DNA from: Alphaproteobacteria bacterium 32-64-14
GTDB taxonomy: Bacteria; Pseudomonadota; Alphaproteobacteria; Caulobacterales; Hyphomonadaceae
DNA: 64,000 nucleotides
Direction: 5' to 3'
Assembly (NCBI GenBank): GCA_002280725.1
Contig: NCEM01000009.1
Location: forward strand, 125,607-189,606
Shown here: positions 1 to 8,783 of the stretch, in pieces
Numbering within the stretch: position 1 is the stretch's first letter
Layout: every line of letters begins with the position of its first letter
Translations under genes and position numbers: made by a program
The notes under the pieces: model-generated
What the model was told of the DNA's origin: nothing
Database searches by the model: none
What the model saw: only the letters and a program-made list of their open reading frames with translations

Positions 1-829
1 TGCCGATGGCGAGGATCACCTTGTCCGCCTTCAGCGTCTGCGCGCCGTCTTTCGCCGCGATCTCCGCCGTCGCCACGCCCTTGTCGACCTTCAGCGACTT
101 CACCTGCGCCGACGTCAGGAACTTGATCCCCTGCTTGCCCAGCTGCTTCAGCATGAAGGCGGAAATCTCCGCGTCCTCCACCGGCAGGATGCGATCCATC
201 GCCTCCACCACCGTCACCTCCGCGCCCAGCGTGCGATAGAAACTCGCGAACTCGATCCCGATGGCGCCCGAGCCGATCACCAGCAGGGTCTTCGGCATTT
301 CGGTCGGCACCATCGCCTCGCGATACGCCCACACCGTCTTGCCATCGACCTTCAGCCCGATGTCCGGCAATTCCCGCGCCCGCGCGCCCGTCGCCAGCAT
401 CACATTCTTCGCGGTGTAGATCCCCTCGCCCTTGCCCTTCTCGACAATCACCTTCGGCGCAGGCGAGCCCTTCTCCAGCCGCGCCGTGCCGACCAGCACA
501 TCGATCTTGTGCTTCTTCATCAGGAACGTGACGCCATTGGAAAGCTGCTGCGCCACGCCCCGCGAACGCTTCACGACGCCATCGAGAAGCACCTTCGGGT
601 TCTCGACGGAGAGCCCATAATCCTTCGCGTGCGTGATGAGGTGAAACACCTCGCTCGACCGCAGCAACGCCTTCGTCGGAATGCACCCCCAGTTGAGGCA
701 GATCCCGCCCAACTCCGCCCGCTCTACGATGGCTGTCTTCATGCCGAGCTGTGACGCCCTTATGGCGGCGACATACCCGCCGGGGCCTGAGCCGATGATG
801 ATGAGGTCGTAGGATTTGGCGTCAGTCAT
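1..829 (-). CDS. lpdA: Dihydrolipoamide dehydrogenase (E3), C-terminus cut by window edge
   Basis: FAD-dependent disulfide oxidoreductase that reoxidises dihydrolipoyl groups of the pyruvate dehydrogenase complex with NAD+. The first 276 codons are present. They show the N-terminal FAD fold GSGPGG (residues 13-18), the redox-active pair Cys44/Cys49 in GGICLNWGCIPTK, and the NAD-binding GSGAIG motif. Family members are about 465 residues, so the dimerisation domain lies outside the window. The ATG at 829-827 shares one base with the stop of the upstream Cys-rich gene (TGATG), so it is probably translationally coupled as the last seen gene of the pdh operon. Confidence 0.95.
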   Translation of the reverse strand, partial: MTDAKSYDLIIIGSGPGGYVAAIRASQLGMKTAIVERAELGGICLNWGCIPTKALLRSSEVFHLITHAKDYGLSVENPKVLLDGVVKRSRGVAQQLSNGVTFLMKKHKIDVLVGTARLEKGSPAPKVIVEKGKGEGIYTAKNVMLATGARARELPDIGLKVDGKTVWAYREAMVPTEMPKTLLVIGSGAIGIEFASFYRTLGAEVTVVEAMDRILPVEDAEISAFMLKQLGKQGIKFLTSAQVKSLKVDKGVATAEIAAKDGAQTLKADKVILAIG

Positions 830-1293
830 CAGATGTCTCGCGTAACTTCAACTGCCACCCAGTGCGTCGCACTCGGTTGAGGAATAAAGGCTAACGATTG
901 CCAGCAATCGCTTTTTTCAGTCCCAACATGATTGCCGCATCGGCAGACACGGTTAGGCCCATCACACCCGTCAAGGCCGCAGCATCCGTTCAGTCGATCG
1001 CCGTGAGGTGACCGGTCGACAAACCCAAATAGATCGTCGAGATTCATCCAGACTTGCGGCACGAACCGCAGAGGGGGTGGCGGCCCACGCTCCACGTATG
1101 CCCACGGCTCACGCGACAGGAACGCTTCGCCACGCGGCATGATCGGCTCTGTGGGTCCGGCCTGGGGTTTAAGTCCCGCACCGTTGCAATGATCAAGGAC
1201 CAAGACTTCTCGACTAATCTCGGCTCCGCATTCCGAACAAGCCAACAATGCGCGTCGACCCGCGAGTTGCTCGTAGGTCAGGCGCGCACTCAC
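829..1293 (-). CDS. Small cysteine-rich protein embedded in the pdh operon
   Basis: 154 residues, no assigned function. It begins with GTG at 1293, inside a GTGA overlap with the pdhC stop, and its TGA overlaps the lpdA ATG by one base. This coupling on both sides supports a real gene. Cysteines are arranged as C19-x2-C22 near the N-terminus and as a C-terminal cluster C104, C105, C110, C117, C119, C130 around the motif [17 protein letters not shown], which suggests a metal site (inference). There is no signal peptide or membrane segment, so it is probably cytosolic. I have an impression of similar uncharacterised proteins in other bacteria but cannot name a family. A role with the dehydrogenase complex is suggested only by position. 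Confidence 0.75.
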   Translation of the reverse strand: MSARLTYEQLAGRRALLACSECGAEISREVLVLDHCNGAGLKPQAGPTEPIMPRGEAFLSREPWAYVERGPPPPLRFVPQVWMNLDDLFGFVDRSPHGDRLNGCCGLDGCDGPNRVCRCGNHVGTEKSDCWQSLAFIPQPSATHWVAVEVTRDI

Positions 1294-2597
1294 AGCAACA
1301 TCGCCTCAGGCGTCTCGACGAACTGCTTGAAGCTCGCCAGCCATCTCGCGCCTGTCGCGCCATCGACCACGCGGTGATCGCACGTCAGCGTCACGGTCAT
1401 CATCGTTGCGACAACCACCTTGTCGTCCTTCACCACCGCGCGCTTCTCGCCCGCACCGACCGAGAGGATCATTCCCTCCGGCGGATTGAGGATCGAGGCG
1501 AACTGGCGGATGCCCATCATGCCAAGGTTCGAGATCGAGAACGTGCCGCCCATGTATTCCTGTGGCTTCAGCTTCTTGTCCCGCGCCCGCGCCGCGAGAT
1601 CCTTCATCTCCGCCGCGATCTGCGCCAGACCCTTGCGCTGAGCGTCCCGCACCACCGGCGTGATCAGCCCGCCCGCAATGGCCACCGCCACCGAAACATG
1701 CGCCGACTTGTGCTGCGCCACGCCCTTGTCGGTGTAGCTGGCGTTCGCATCCGGATGCGCCATCAAGGCCATCGCGCAAGCCTTGATCAGCATGTCGTTC
1801 ACCGACACCTTCACCCCGGCCTTCTCGCCCGCCTCGTTGATCCGCACACGCGCCGACAACAGGTGATCGATCTCAAGATCGATCGTCAGCGGGAAGTGCG
1901 GCACCTGCATGAAGCTCTGCGTCAGCCTGCGCGCCGTCACCTTGCGCACGCCATCGAGCGGGATCAGCTCATAGCTGTCCGGCGCATAAACGCGATCATC
2001 CAACGTCGCAGGTTCGATCAGGCTCGTGATGCCCGCGCCGCCGGGCGCCTGCCTCGCCGCGCCTGGCTGCGCCTTCTCCACGTCCGCCTTGATGATCCGG
2101 CCGTGCGGCCCCGACCCCTTCAGCGCTACAAGATCGACCCCTTTCGCGCTCGCCAGCCGTTTCGCCAACGGCGAGGCTTTGACGCGCGCTCCGCCCTTCG
2201 CTGTCGCGGGCGCCGCTTGCGGCGCGGCGCTCACAGCCGGCGCGCTGGACTTTGCAGGCGCCGGCTCGGCTTTGGCCAGTGCGGGCTTCGCTGCTTCCGG
2301 CTTTGGCGCTTCCGCCTTTCCACCCTCGCCCTTGGCCGGCGCCGCCGCATCACCGCCGCCGCCATCAAGCTCGGCAATCACAGCGTTCACCTTCACGCCC
2401 TGCGCGCCTTCCTCGACCAGCAGTTTGGTGACTGTGCCTTCATCCACGGCCTCGACTTCCATCGTCGCCTTGTCGGTCTCGATCTCGGCAATGATGTCGC
2501 CGGGCTTCACCTTGTCGCCAACCTTAACGTGCCACTTGGCGAGGTTCCCCTCCTCCATCGTGGGCGACAGCGCAGGCATGGTGATGGGAGTTGTCAT
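1290..2597 (-). CDS. pdhC: Pyruvate dehydrogenase E2, dihydrolipoamide acetyltransferase
   Basis: 435 residues. It transfers the acetyl group from lipoyl-lysine to CoA and forms the core of the complex. Domains in order: lipoyl domain (1-80) with the modified lysine at Lys43 in ETDKATME; an Ala/Pro/Lys linker; a peripheral-subunit-binding domain starting near [11 protein letters not shown]; and the catalytic acyltransferase domain, which ends with the active-site HRVVDG motif (His408, Asp412). It has a single lipoyl domain, the second one of the complex being on PdhB. Its ATG overlaps the preceding stop by 4 nt (ATGA) and its own stop overlaps the next start, so the operon is tightly coupled. 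Confidence 0.97.
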   Translation of the reverse strand: MTTPITMPALSPTMEEGNLAKWHVKVGDKVKPGDIIAEIETDKATMEVEAVDEGTVTKLLVEEGAQGVKVNAVIAELDGGGGDAAAPAKGEGGKAEAPKPEAAKPALAKAEPAPAKSSAPAVSAAPQAAPATAKGGARVKASPLAKRLASAKGVDLVALKGSGPHGRIIKADVEKAQPGAARQAPGGAGITSLIEPATLDDRVYAPDSYELIPLDGVRKVTARRLTQSFMQVPHFPLTIDLEIDHLLSARVRINEAGEKAGVKVSVNDMLIKACAMALMAHPDANASYTDKGVAQHKSAHVSVAVAIAGGLITPVVRDAQRKGLAQIAAEMKDLAARARDKKLKPQEYMGGTFSISNLGMMGIRQFASILNPPEGMILSVGAGEKRAVVKDDKVVVATMMTVTLTCDHRVVDGATGARWLASFKQFVETPEAMLL

Positions 2598-2920
2598 TGC
2601 TTTTTGACCTTGAGCTGTCCTGTCAAATCCGCTCGCAACGACTCAACGCGGTCGGCGAAGCCCTTCTGCAGTTCGGCCATCATCTGGTCTGCGCTACCTC
2701 GTGAAGGATCATCCTGCTGCATTCCACGGACAGCATGTTTTGCAATATCGGCGCATATCATTCCCCAATAGCGCGCTTCATCGGAGGCGGCGAATACACC
2801 AACTTTCAGAATCACATGGTCTACGCCGCCAGCGACCCAGAAGCGGATAAACTCAACAGCTTCGTCCTCATGTTCGAAGACACCGTCAGGAACGTCGAGG
2901 GGGCGTAGGTCAGTCGACAT
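2594..2920 (-). CDS. DUF5076-like small protein between pdhB and pdhC
   Basis: 108 residues, starting at the ATG 2920-2918 inside the end of pdhB (11-nt overlap) and ending in an ATGA overlap with pdhC. It reads [20 protein letters not shown] and then a hydrophobic/aromatic core ([19 protein letters not shown]). No signal peptide or metal motif is visible. From memory this resembles the alphaproteobacterial DUF5076 family, which has no known function, and that assignment is moderate. A longer in-frame extension upstream reads through pdhB and is Arg-rich, so it is rejected. Its position suggests co-expression with the E1 and E2 subunits. Confidence 0.75.
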   Translation of the reverse strand: MSTDLRPLDVPDGVFEHEDEAVEFIRFWVAGGVDHVILKVGVFAASDEARYWGMICADIAKHAVRGMQQDDPSRGSADQMMAELQKGFADRVESLRADLTGQLKVKKQ

Positions 2921-4328
2921 AGCAAACCTTCTTCGCCGCCTCGACGATGTCATGCGCATTCGGCAGCGAGAGCTTCTCCAGGTTCGCCGCGTAAGGCAGC
3001 GGCACGTCCTTCTGCGCCACGCGCAGCGGTGGGGCGTCGAGATAGTCGAATGCGTGCTCCACGACGGCTGCCGCAATCTCCGCGCCGACGCCGAAGAAGC
3101 GCCAGCCTTCCTCGCAACAGACGATGCGGTTGGTCTTCTTCACGCTCTCGATCACCGTTGCCGTATCCAGCGGACGCAGGGAGCGCAGGTCGATCACCTC
3201 CGCCTCGATGCCGATGCCGGCCAGTTCCTCCGCCGCCTCCAGTGCGAACTTCACCATGCGCGAATGCGCCACGAGCGTCACATCCGCGCCTTCGCGGCGA
3301 ATGCGCGCCTTGCCGATCGGCAGTACGAAATCATCCACGTTCGGCACGTCGAACTCGACGCCGTACATCAGCTCATGCTCGAGGAAGACCACCGGGTTCG
3401 GATCGCGGATCGCCGCCTTCAGCAAGCCCTTGGCGTCCGCTGCATCATAAGGCGCCAGAACCTTGAGGCCCGGGATCTGTCCATACCAGGCCGAGAAGTC
3501 CTGGCTGTGCTGCGCGCCCACGCGCGAGGCCGCGCCGTTCGGCCCACGGAACACGATGGGGCAGCCCATCTGCCCGCCCGACATGTACAGCGTCTTGGCC
3601 GCCGAGTTGATGATGTGGTCGATGGCCTGCATCGCGAAGTTGAACGTCATGAACTCCACGATCGGTTTCAGTCCGCCGAACGCCGCGCCCACGCCAAGGC
3701 CCGCAAAGCCATACTCGGTGATCGGCGTATCGATCACGCGCCGGTCGCCGAACTCTTCCAGCAGCCCGCGCGAGACCTTGTACGCGCCCTGATACTGGCC
3801 GACTTCCTCGCCCATCAGGAACACGCGGTCGTCGTTGCGCATCTCCTCGGCGATGGCGTCACGCAATGCATCGCGAACGGTGGTCTTGGTATACGTCACG
3901 CCGTCCGGCAGCGTCGGATCGTGCAGCCCCTCGGCCGCCGCAACTTTTTGCTCCGGCGCGCGCAGGCGATGTCCGTCATTCTTGGCATTCTGTTCCGGCG
4001 CCGCCGTCTCGGCGACAGCCTGCGCAGGCGCTTCCACTTTCGCGGCCTTGCCTTTGCCGTTGGCCTTCGGCGTGGGCGCCGCTGCTTCGCCCTCGGCCGT
4101 CAGTTGCGCGATGATTGCGTTGACCTTCACGCCTTCGGTGCCGGCCTCGACCATCAGTTTGGAGATCACGCCTTCATCCACGGCCTCGACTTCCATCGTG
4201 GCCTTGTCCGTCTCGATCTCGGCGATCACATCGCCGGGCTTCACGGTATCGCCTTCCTTCACCAGCCACTTGGCCAGCTTGCCCTCTTCCATGGTGGGCG
4301 ACAGCGCGGGCATCAGAATGTCGGTCAT
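2910..4328 (-). CDS. pdhB: Pyruvate dehydrogenase E1 component, beta subunit with lipoyl domain
   Basis: 472 residues. Partner of PdhA in the thiamine-diphosphate-dependent E1 enzyme that decarboxylates pyruvate. Residues 1-80 form a lipoyl domain with the lysine at 42 ([11 protein letters not shown]), an arrangement typical of alphaproteobacterial E1-beta. An Ala-rich linker follows, then the transketolase-like E1-beta body with [16 protein letters not shown], the [17 protein letters not shown] segment and the C-terminal domain. The chosen ATG lies 2 nt after the pdhA stop. An upstream in-frame extension overlaps pdhA and is unlikely. The subunit itself looks full length, in contrast to its partner. 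Confidence 0.96.
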   Translation of the reverse strand: MTDILMPALSPTMEEGKLAKWLVKEGDTVKPGDVIAEIETDKATMEVEAVDEGVISKLMVEAGTEGVKVNAIIAQLTAEGEAAAPTPKANGKGKAAKVEAPAQAVAETAAPEQNAKNDGHRLRAPEQKVAAAEGLHDPTLPDGVTYTKTTVRDALRDAIAEEMRNDDRVFLMGEEVGQYQGAYKVSRGLLEEFGDRRVIDTPITEYGFAGLGVGAAFGGLKPIVEFMTFNFAMQAIDHIINSAAKTLYMSGGQMGCPIVFRGPNGAASRVGAQHSQDFSAWYGQIPGLKVLAPYDAADAKGLLKAAIRDPNPVVFLEHELMYGVEFDVPNVDDFVLPIGKARIRREGADVTLVAHSRMVKFALEAAEELAGIGIEAEVIDLRSLRPLDTATVIESVKKTNRIVCCEEGWRFFGVGAEIAAAVVEHAFDYLDAPPLRVAQKDVPLPYAANLEKLSLPNAHDIVEAAKKVCYVD

Positions 4329-4330
4329 GA

Positions 4331-5254
4331 TCAGCGCGACTCCACCAGCACGTCGGTCCACAGCTCGTCCGGATGCGGCTCCGGGCTGTCCTGCGCGAAC
4401 TGCGCGCTATCGTTCACGATCTCACGCACCTCGGCTTCGATCTTCTTGAGGTCGTCCTCGGTCACGTGCTTCGCGTCGAGCAGTTTCTTCTTCAGCGCCT
4501 CGATCGGGTCGCGATGCTCGCGCATGTCCTGCACTTCTTCGCGCGTGCGATACTTGGCGGGGTCAGACATCGAGTGGCCGCGATAGCGGTAGGTCTTCAT
4601 CTCGAGGATGTACGGCCCATCGCCATCGCGTGCGCGCTTCACGGCCTTGGCCGCCGCCTTGCGCACGGCCAGCACGTCCATCCCGTCCACTTCCTCGCCG
4701 GGGATCTCGAACGAGATGCCGCGCTTGAACAGCTCCGTCTCGGCCGACGCCCGCGCGATCGACGTGCCCATGGCGTACTGATTGTTCTCGATCACGTAGA
4801 CGACGGGCAGCTTCCACAGGCTCGCCATGTTGAACGCCTCGTAGACCTGCCCCTGGTTCGATGCGCCATCGCCGAAATACGCGATGCACACCGCATCCGT
4901 GCCCTTGTACCTGTTCGAGAACGCCAGCCCGGTTCCCAACGGCACCTGCGCGCCGACAATGCCGTGGCCGCCGAAGAAGTTCTTCTCGCGGCTGAACATG
5001 TGCATCGAGCCGCCCTTGCCGCGCGCATAGCCGCCCTCGTCTGGCTCGAGAATCGACTGTACGCCGACCACCACGGCTTCCTGACCGATATAGAGGTGGC
5101 AGAACCCGGCGATGAGGCCCATGCCATACAGCTGGCCGGCCTTTTCCTCGAAGCGGCGGATCAGAAGCATGTCGCGATAAAAGCCAATCAATTCAGCTTT
5201 CTGCGGTTCTGACACCGGTTTCCTAACCTTCGCCCCAGTCGCCTTGCCTGTCAT
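4331..5254 (-). CDS. pdhA: Pyruvate dehydrogenase E1 component, alpha subunit, with an apparent internal deletion
   Basis: 307 residues from the ATG at 5254 (a weak AGGGA lies upstream; an in-frame GTG at 5341 would give 336). The thiamine-diphosphate motif GDGASNQG...ENN (residues 128-158, 26-residue spacing) and the phospho-loop [15 protein letters not shown] (223-237) are intact. The sequence runs from [17 protein letters not shown] (58-73) straight into [14 protein letters not shown] (74-87). Family members such as Sinorhizobium PdhA carry about 30 further residues here, including the conserved TGYRDHGH element. The reading frame is preserved. Otherwise it is a normal, well-conserved alpha subunit at the head of the pdh operon. 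It is either a true in-frame deletion, which would probably damage catalysis, or an assembly artefact. Confidence 0.93.
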   Translation of the reverse strand: MTGKATGAKVRKPVSEPQKAELIGFYRDMLLIRRFEEKAGQLYGMGLIAGFCHLYIGQEAVVVGVQSILEPDEGGYARGKGGSMHMFSREKNFFGGHGIVGAQVPLGTGLAFSNRYKGTDAVCIAYFGDGASNQGQVYEAFNMASLWKLPVVYVIENNQYAMGTSIARASAETELFKRGISFEIPGEEVDGMDVLAVRKAAAKAVKRARDGDGPYILEMKTYRYRGHSMSDPAKYRTREEVQDMREHRDPIEALKKKLLDAKHVTEDDLKKIEAEVREIVNDSAQFAQDSPEPHPDELWTDVLVESR

Positions 5255-5360
5255 AGCCTGGAATCCCTGCTCTGTCGGGTAAGATAGGGGGAGAACCGCC
5301 CCCTTTCCTAGCTTATCGCGAGAAAGGGCGGCCTGTTCCACTCATATTTTGGGTATAGCT

Positions 5361-5663
5361 TTAGCGGGCCGAGACCAGCAGCTCGTCCGGGCGCACATAG
5401 GAAAGCTTGGTGCGCGCGATTTCCTCTACGTAATCCATGTCCATCGTGCGGTCACGCAGCCGCGCCAGCGATTCCTGGATATCCGCGCGCTGGCTTTCGA
5501 GGTCGACGATCTGCTTTTCGAGGGCCGCTTCCTCGGTCTGGAGTTCGGCCCAGGCCGCAAGGCCCTGATCTCCGGCGAGTGCGTGATAGCAAAAGTAGAG
5601 GACGAGCGCGCCGATAGCGGCGGGCAACAGGAAGGTCTTTGCCGTTCCCAGAACCCCGTTCAT
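5361..5663 (-). CDS. ftsB: FtsB/DivIC-like septum formation protein
   Basis: 100 residues from the ATG at 5663. It has a short cytoplasmic N-terminus, one membrane segment (about residues 11-29, FLLPAAIGALVLYFCYHAL), then a heptad-rich coiled coil (about 40-72, ELQTEEAALEKQIVDLESQR) and a short C-terminal extracytoplasmic tail. This is the architecture of FtsB/DivIC, which links FtsL and FtsQ in the divisome. It lies upstream of pdhA in the same orientation, as in many alphaproteobacteria between eno and pdhA, although eno is elsewhere in this window. The remaining doubt is between FtsB and a generic septum-formation initiator. Confidence 0.85.
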   Translation of the reverse strand: MNGVLGTAKTFLLPAAIGALVLYFCYHALAGDQGLAAWAELQTEEAALEKQIVDLESQRADIQESLARLRDRTMDMDYVEEIARTKLSYVRPDELLVSAR

Positions 5664-5816
5664 CGACGCAAACGACTCCCTCTCACACACCCCGGCACGG
5701 CGCAGGAGTGCCCGCGCCATGGTTAAGCACCTGTAAAGCGAACCGGCCAACCTTGACGTCAGCTTTGGCGGTCCTGCCCTTGCATCTCGCCCCGGAGGCG
5801 AACTGCGAGGCTCGTT

Positions 5817-6782
5817 ATGACACGAACGGTTGAATCGAACATGACTGGAGTTGCTATCCCCGCCGTCGTCCATCACGACGTTCCGGCGTATCTGGCCTCC
5901 GACGAGGCGCTGATCCACCTGCTCGACCGCTATCCCGCGCATCTGTTCGACATCAACCGCTACGAATTCGACGCCGAGGGCCAGGCCTCGCTGACCACCG
6001 GAACCCGTGGCGAGGCCGGCGGCCGCGCCGTGCTCGAGGCCATCAAGGCTGGCCAGCTCTGGGTCAACCTGCGCAGCTGTGAAGACGCCCACCCCGGCCT
6101 CTGGGCCGAGGTCCAGCAGGCGTTCGGCAAGCTTCATCCCGAGTTGGGCGTTGCCGCCAAGGGCCTCAAGGCCGCCCGCAAGATAACCGGCCAGCTGATC
6201 CTGTCCTCGCCCGTCACCCGCGTTCCTTTCCATTTCGACGCCGCCGGCGTGGTGCTGTTCCATCTGCGCGGCGTGAAGCGCGTGTGGGTTTACCCCACCA
6301 CCGAAGCCTTCCTGCCCCAGGCGGCAATGGAAAAGGTGATCATGCGCGCCACCACCGAGGATCTGCCCTACCAGCGTCTCATGGATGGCGCCGCCTATCG
6401 TTTCGATGTCGCTCCCGGTCAGGCGCTCACCTGGCCGCTCTATGCCCCGCACCGCGTGGAAAACCAGGAAGGCCTCTGCGTCTCCCTGTCGATGGATTAC
6501 CAGACCTGGGCCTCGCGCATCACAACGGGCGCGCATCGCGCCAACGGCGTGCTGCGCGGCCGCGGCTGGACCATCCACCCGATGGCGCAGACCGGCTGGG
6601 CGCAACGCACCCTGCTGTGGGCGGCCTCGCTCGTCTTCACGCGCCTCGGCTTCGTGAAGAACAACATCAAGGATTTCGAGCGCACATTCGATGTCGCCGC
6701 AGCGCCTGCGCAGGCGGGTCAGGCAGCGTCCGTCCAGCCGAAAACGGAAACGGCGCCGGTTGCCCGGCGCCGCGCCGCCTGA
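5817..6782 (+). CDS. JmjC/cupin-like putative Fe(II)/2-oxoglutarate oxygenase
   Basis: 321 residues. The centre has the HxD pair of a double-stranded beta-helix oxygenase, PFHFDAAGVVLFHLRG (His139, Asp141), and a plausible distal ligand in YAPHRVENQEG (His212). This gives a complete H-x-D...H facial triad. Proteins of this kind are usually labelled cupin-like or JmjC-domain proteins, and the substrate is unknown. The C-terminal 90 residues are Arg/Ala-rich without a recognised domain. No signal peptide is seen. The gene is convergent with ssb. A second in-frame ATG at 5841 is possible, but 5817 keeps a CGAGG sequence about 5 nt upstream. Confidence 0.8.
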   Translation: MTRTVESNMTGVAIPAVVHHDVPAYLASDEALIHLLDRYPAHLFDINRYEFDAEGQASLTTGTRGEAGGRAVLEAIKAGQLWVNLRSCEDAHPGLWAEVQQAFGKLHPELGVAAKGLKAARKITGQLILSSPVTRVPFHFDAAGVVLFHLRGVKRVWVYPTTEAFLPQAAMEKVIMRATTEDLPYQRLMDGAAYRFDVAPGQALTWPLYAPHRVENQEGLCVSLSMDYQTWASRITTGAHRANGVLRGRGWTIHPMAQTGWAQRTLLWAASLVFTRLGFVKNNIKDFERTFDVAAAPAQAGQAASVQPKTETAPVARRRAA

Positions 6783-6815
6783 TCGCTCAGGTGGAATTCG
6801 CCTGAACGTAAAAGC

Positions 6816-7334
6816 CTAGAACGGAATCTCGTCGTCGAAATCGCCGCCGCGCGAGAAGTCTTCGGCCGGGCCCTTGCCGCCCTTGCCCTTCTGTCCGGCG
6901 CCGCGCGCAGGCGCGCGGTCCTGCCCACGATCTTGGTTGTACTCGCCGCGATCTCCACCGGCGCCAGCGCCGCCGCCTTCATTGCGGCCGTCCAGCATGG
7001 TCAGCGTAGCGTTGAAGTTCCGCAGCACGACCTCGGTCGAGTATTTGTCGTTGCCGTCCTTGTCCTGCCACTTGCGGGTTTCGAGCGCGCCCTCGAGATA
7101 AACCTTCGCGCCCTTCTTGAGATACTGCTCGCAGATGCGCACCAGCCCCTCGTTGAACACTACGACGCGGTGCCACTCGGTCTTTTCCTTGCGCTCGCCC
7201 GACGCTTTGTCGCGCCACGTCTCGGACGTCGCGATCGAAAGGTTGGCGAGGGAGGAGCCCGAGGGCATCTGCTTGATTTCGGGATCCCGGCCCAGATTGC
7301 CGATGAGGATCACCTTGTTGACCGATCCGGCCAT
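6816..7334 (-). CDS. ssb: Single-stranded DNA-binding protein
   Basis: 172 residues. It has an N-terminal OB fold (1-115) beginning [19 protein letters not shown] and including [11 protein letters not shown], then a Gly/Arg/Asp-rich disordered linker, and the acidic tip DFDDEIPF that recruits repair and replication partners. The ATG at 7334 gives the canonical N-terminus; in-frame codons further upstream lack SSB similarity. It acts in replication, recombination and repair. A perfect LexA box 180 nt upstream (7515-7529) predicts SOS control, in line with uvrA and lexA in this window. Confidence 0.97.
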   Translation of the reverse strand: MAGSVNKVILIGNLGRDPEIKQMPSGSSLANLSIATSETWRDKASGERKEKTEWHRVVVFNEGLVRICEQYLKKGAKVYLEGALETRKWQDKDGNDKYSTEVVLRNFNATLTMLDGRNEGGGAGAGGDRGEYNQDRGQDRAPARGAGQKGKGGKGPAEDFSRGGDFDDEIPF

Positions 7335-7672
7335 TGTCGTCTCCGTTTGCTCTCCGGCCCCGATTGCCTTCCGCAACCGCTCCGGTTCCTGACACAGGAC
7401 AGGAATACTAGGGCGGCCCGTCATTCCGCGCGACACGGGCAAGCCGCCTTCGCCAAACCAAGCTGTGGAGCCATTTGCATGTCCACAAGATGGTCGCCGA
7501 ACGGGCTGGACAGTGTTCGTCATTTGTTCTTTCACAGAACCGACGCCGGCGCAAGCTAGTGTTTCTGTCACGACCGGTCCTCGCCCTGCCCTCCACTTCC
7601 AGTCTCGGAGCGCCGATTAGCCCCCGGCGCCTGGGTGGTCCCTGAAGCGGAGGTGGGCGGGGACCGTAGCGG
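7335..7672. other. Intergenic region upstream of ssb
   Basis: 338 nt between the ssb start and the end of the next minus-strand gene. It contains the LexA box at 7515-7529 and must hold the ssb promoter. A GC-rich stretch near 7610-7670 shows no clear hairpin with a T-run. I see no further gene. Confidence 0.6.
7515..7529. promoter_or_regulatory. LexA (SOS) box upstream of ssb
   Basis: The sequence GTTCGTCATTTGTTC matches the alphaproteobacterial LexA operator GTTC-N7-GTTC exactly. Two further exact matches lie upstream of uvrA and lexA. Together they support SOS regulation of ssb. Confidence 0.85.
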
Positions 7673-7954
7673 CTAGTTGTGGCCAGGTCGGTTCTCCGGA
7701 ACGAACTCGGCGCCCAGCCAGCGCGTCCCGGCCTTGATCACCCACTGATTTGCCGGATGGTTCAGCCACTCCATGGCTTTCTGCTCAGCGATCTCGGCTG
7801 TCGGCCACCGGCCATGGCCGTCGATCTTCCCCTTGGGATGCTGAACGCCCGCGTCCGACATGAACGCCCGAGCATTCCACCACGTGTTCAGCCAGTAGCC
7901 GCGGCCCGGGCGCGCCAGCTTTCGTTTCGTTGCTGTGACGATCTTCGTGGACAT
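7673..7954 (-). CDS. Small hypothetical protein
   Basis: 93 residues from the ATG at 7954, preceded by a strong GGAGG at 7-nt spacing, which decides the start over an in-frame codon 27 nt upstream. The sequence is basic and aromatic (RPGRGYWLNTWWNARAF, then an acidic/Trp-containing second half ending RWLGAEFVPENRPGHN). No signal peptide, membrane helix or motif is recognised. It is transcribed in the same direction as, and downstream of, the DUF4287/DUF5655 gene, with a gap of 79 nt. Confidence 0.6.
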   Translation of the reverse strand: MSTKIVTATKRKLARPGRGYWLNTWWNARAFMSDAGVQHPKGKIDGHGRWPTAEIAEQKAMEWLNHPANQWVIKAGTRWLGAEFVPENRPGHN

Positions 7955-8033
7955 GCCTGACCCTCCTTCCGGAAGCCCCACGCCCCTTCCAGAAGCGAAG
8001 TCTTGTCCCTTCCCGAGTCGCTCGGCCAGCGCC

Positions 8034-8594
8034 TTATGCAGCGTCGTAGGCCTGCTTCAGCCAGGCCTTCACCTCGGCGTCGATATCCGCCGGGGTGGCC
8101 AGCTTCACGCGATGCGTACACATCGCGTTCCACGACCCCGACGCCTCAAGCCGTCCCGCCGGCGCGACGCCCTTCAGGTTAAGCCCGAGATCGAGGCGCG
8201 TCGCCGTCGATGGCTGGATCAGTCCGAACTGTTTGGACCGGCGCAACGACACGTAAGCCTTCTTCGGCGAGAACTCGACGTCCTTGCCGAAACCCTCGAC
8301 CATCTTCGCCAGCTTGTCATAGGCCGGCTTCAGCACAGCCTTCGCGCCGGCGTACTGCGCCGACACCAGATCTTCCCCATCGCTGCTGCCCGCGTCGGAC
8401 GCCAGCGCTTTGTGCGCCACGAGATTGGCGAAGCCATGACCCAGCGCATGATCCGCCTTCAGCATCGCGACGATCTCGCCGTGCTTCGCCAGCTTCGTCT
8501 TCGCGACGATCTTCAGCCATGCCTCCAGCGTCTTGCCGGTCTTCTCCGGCATATTGGCGATCATGCTGGCGGTTGCGTCTTCTACCTTGCCCAT
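8034..8594 (-). CDS. DUF4287/DUF5655 domain protein
   Basis: 186 residues. The N-terminal part (about 10-70) reads NMPEKTGKTLEAWLKIV...KHGEIVAMLKADHALGHGFAN, typical of DUF4287. The C-terminal part, with FSPKKAYVSLRRSKQFGLIQ and TRLDLGLNLKG, is typical of DUF5655. The two commonly occur together in small cytosolic proteins of unknown function. GGGGAG eight nt before the ATG supports the start. It is divergent from the glycine-zipper gene across a 189-nt region. Confidence 0.85.
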   Translation of the reverse strand: MGKVEDATASMIANMPEKTGKTLEAWLKIVAKTKLAKHGEIVAMLKADHALGHGFANLVAHKALASDAGSSDGEDLVSAQYAGAKAVLKPAYDKLAKMVEGFGKDVEFSPKKAYVSLRRSKQFGLIQPSTATRLDLGLNLKGVAPAGRLEASGSWNAMCTHRVKLATPADIDAEVKAWLKQAYDAA

Positions 8595-8728
8595 GACGTC
8601 TCCCCTTTTGTGGTTATCGAAATTGCCCGTACTTGTTATCGACGCCAGATGTCGCGCGTTGCTTGAAATGTGGCGATAGGGCGCCGTTTTGCCTGCCCCT
8701 CTGTCAACGGAACGATCCTGCCCGCGAA

Positions 8729-8765
8729 GCATTTGCTTGCCGGAATGGGCATTTGATTGCCGGAA
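8729..8765. repeat. Two 17-bp direct repeats at 20-bp period, putative operator
   Basis: GCATTTGCTTGCCGGAA (8729-8745) is repeated as GCATTTGATTGCCGGAA (8749-8765), with one mismatch and a 3-nt spacer. The 20-bp period is close to two helical turns. The pair ends 18 nt before the ATG of the glycine-zipper gene, just upstream of its ribosome site. It may be a regulator-binding site (inference). Confidence 0.6.
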
Positions 8766-8783
8766 CATAACAGGAGCTTCCCC

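Noticed and set aside
1248..2771. 507-codon plus-strand frame over pdhC
   Set aside because: Arg/His-rich, overlaps a certain gene on the other strand and has no ribosome site or domain.
2952..4586. 544-codon plus-strand frame over pdhB and pdhA
   Set aside because: Antisense shadow of two conserved genes, with Arg/His/Leu-rich composition and no motif.
5255..5341. GTG-initiated 29-residue extension of PdhA
   Set aside because: No similarity to known PdhA N-termini, and a plausible ATG lies at 5254. It cannot account for the internal deletion either.
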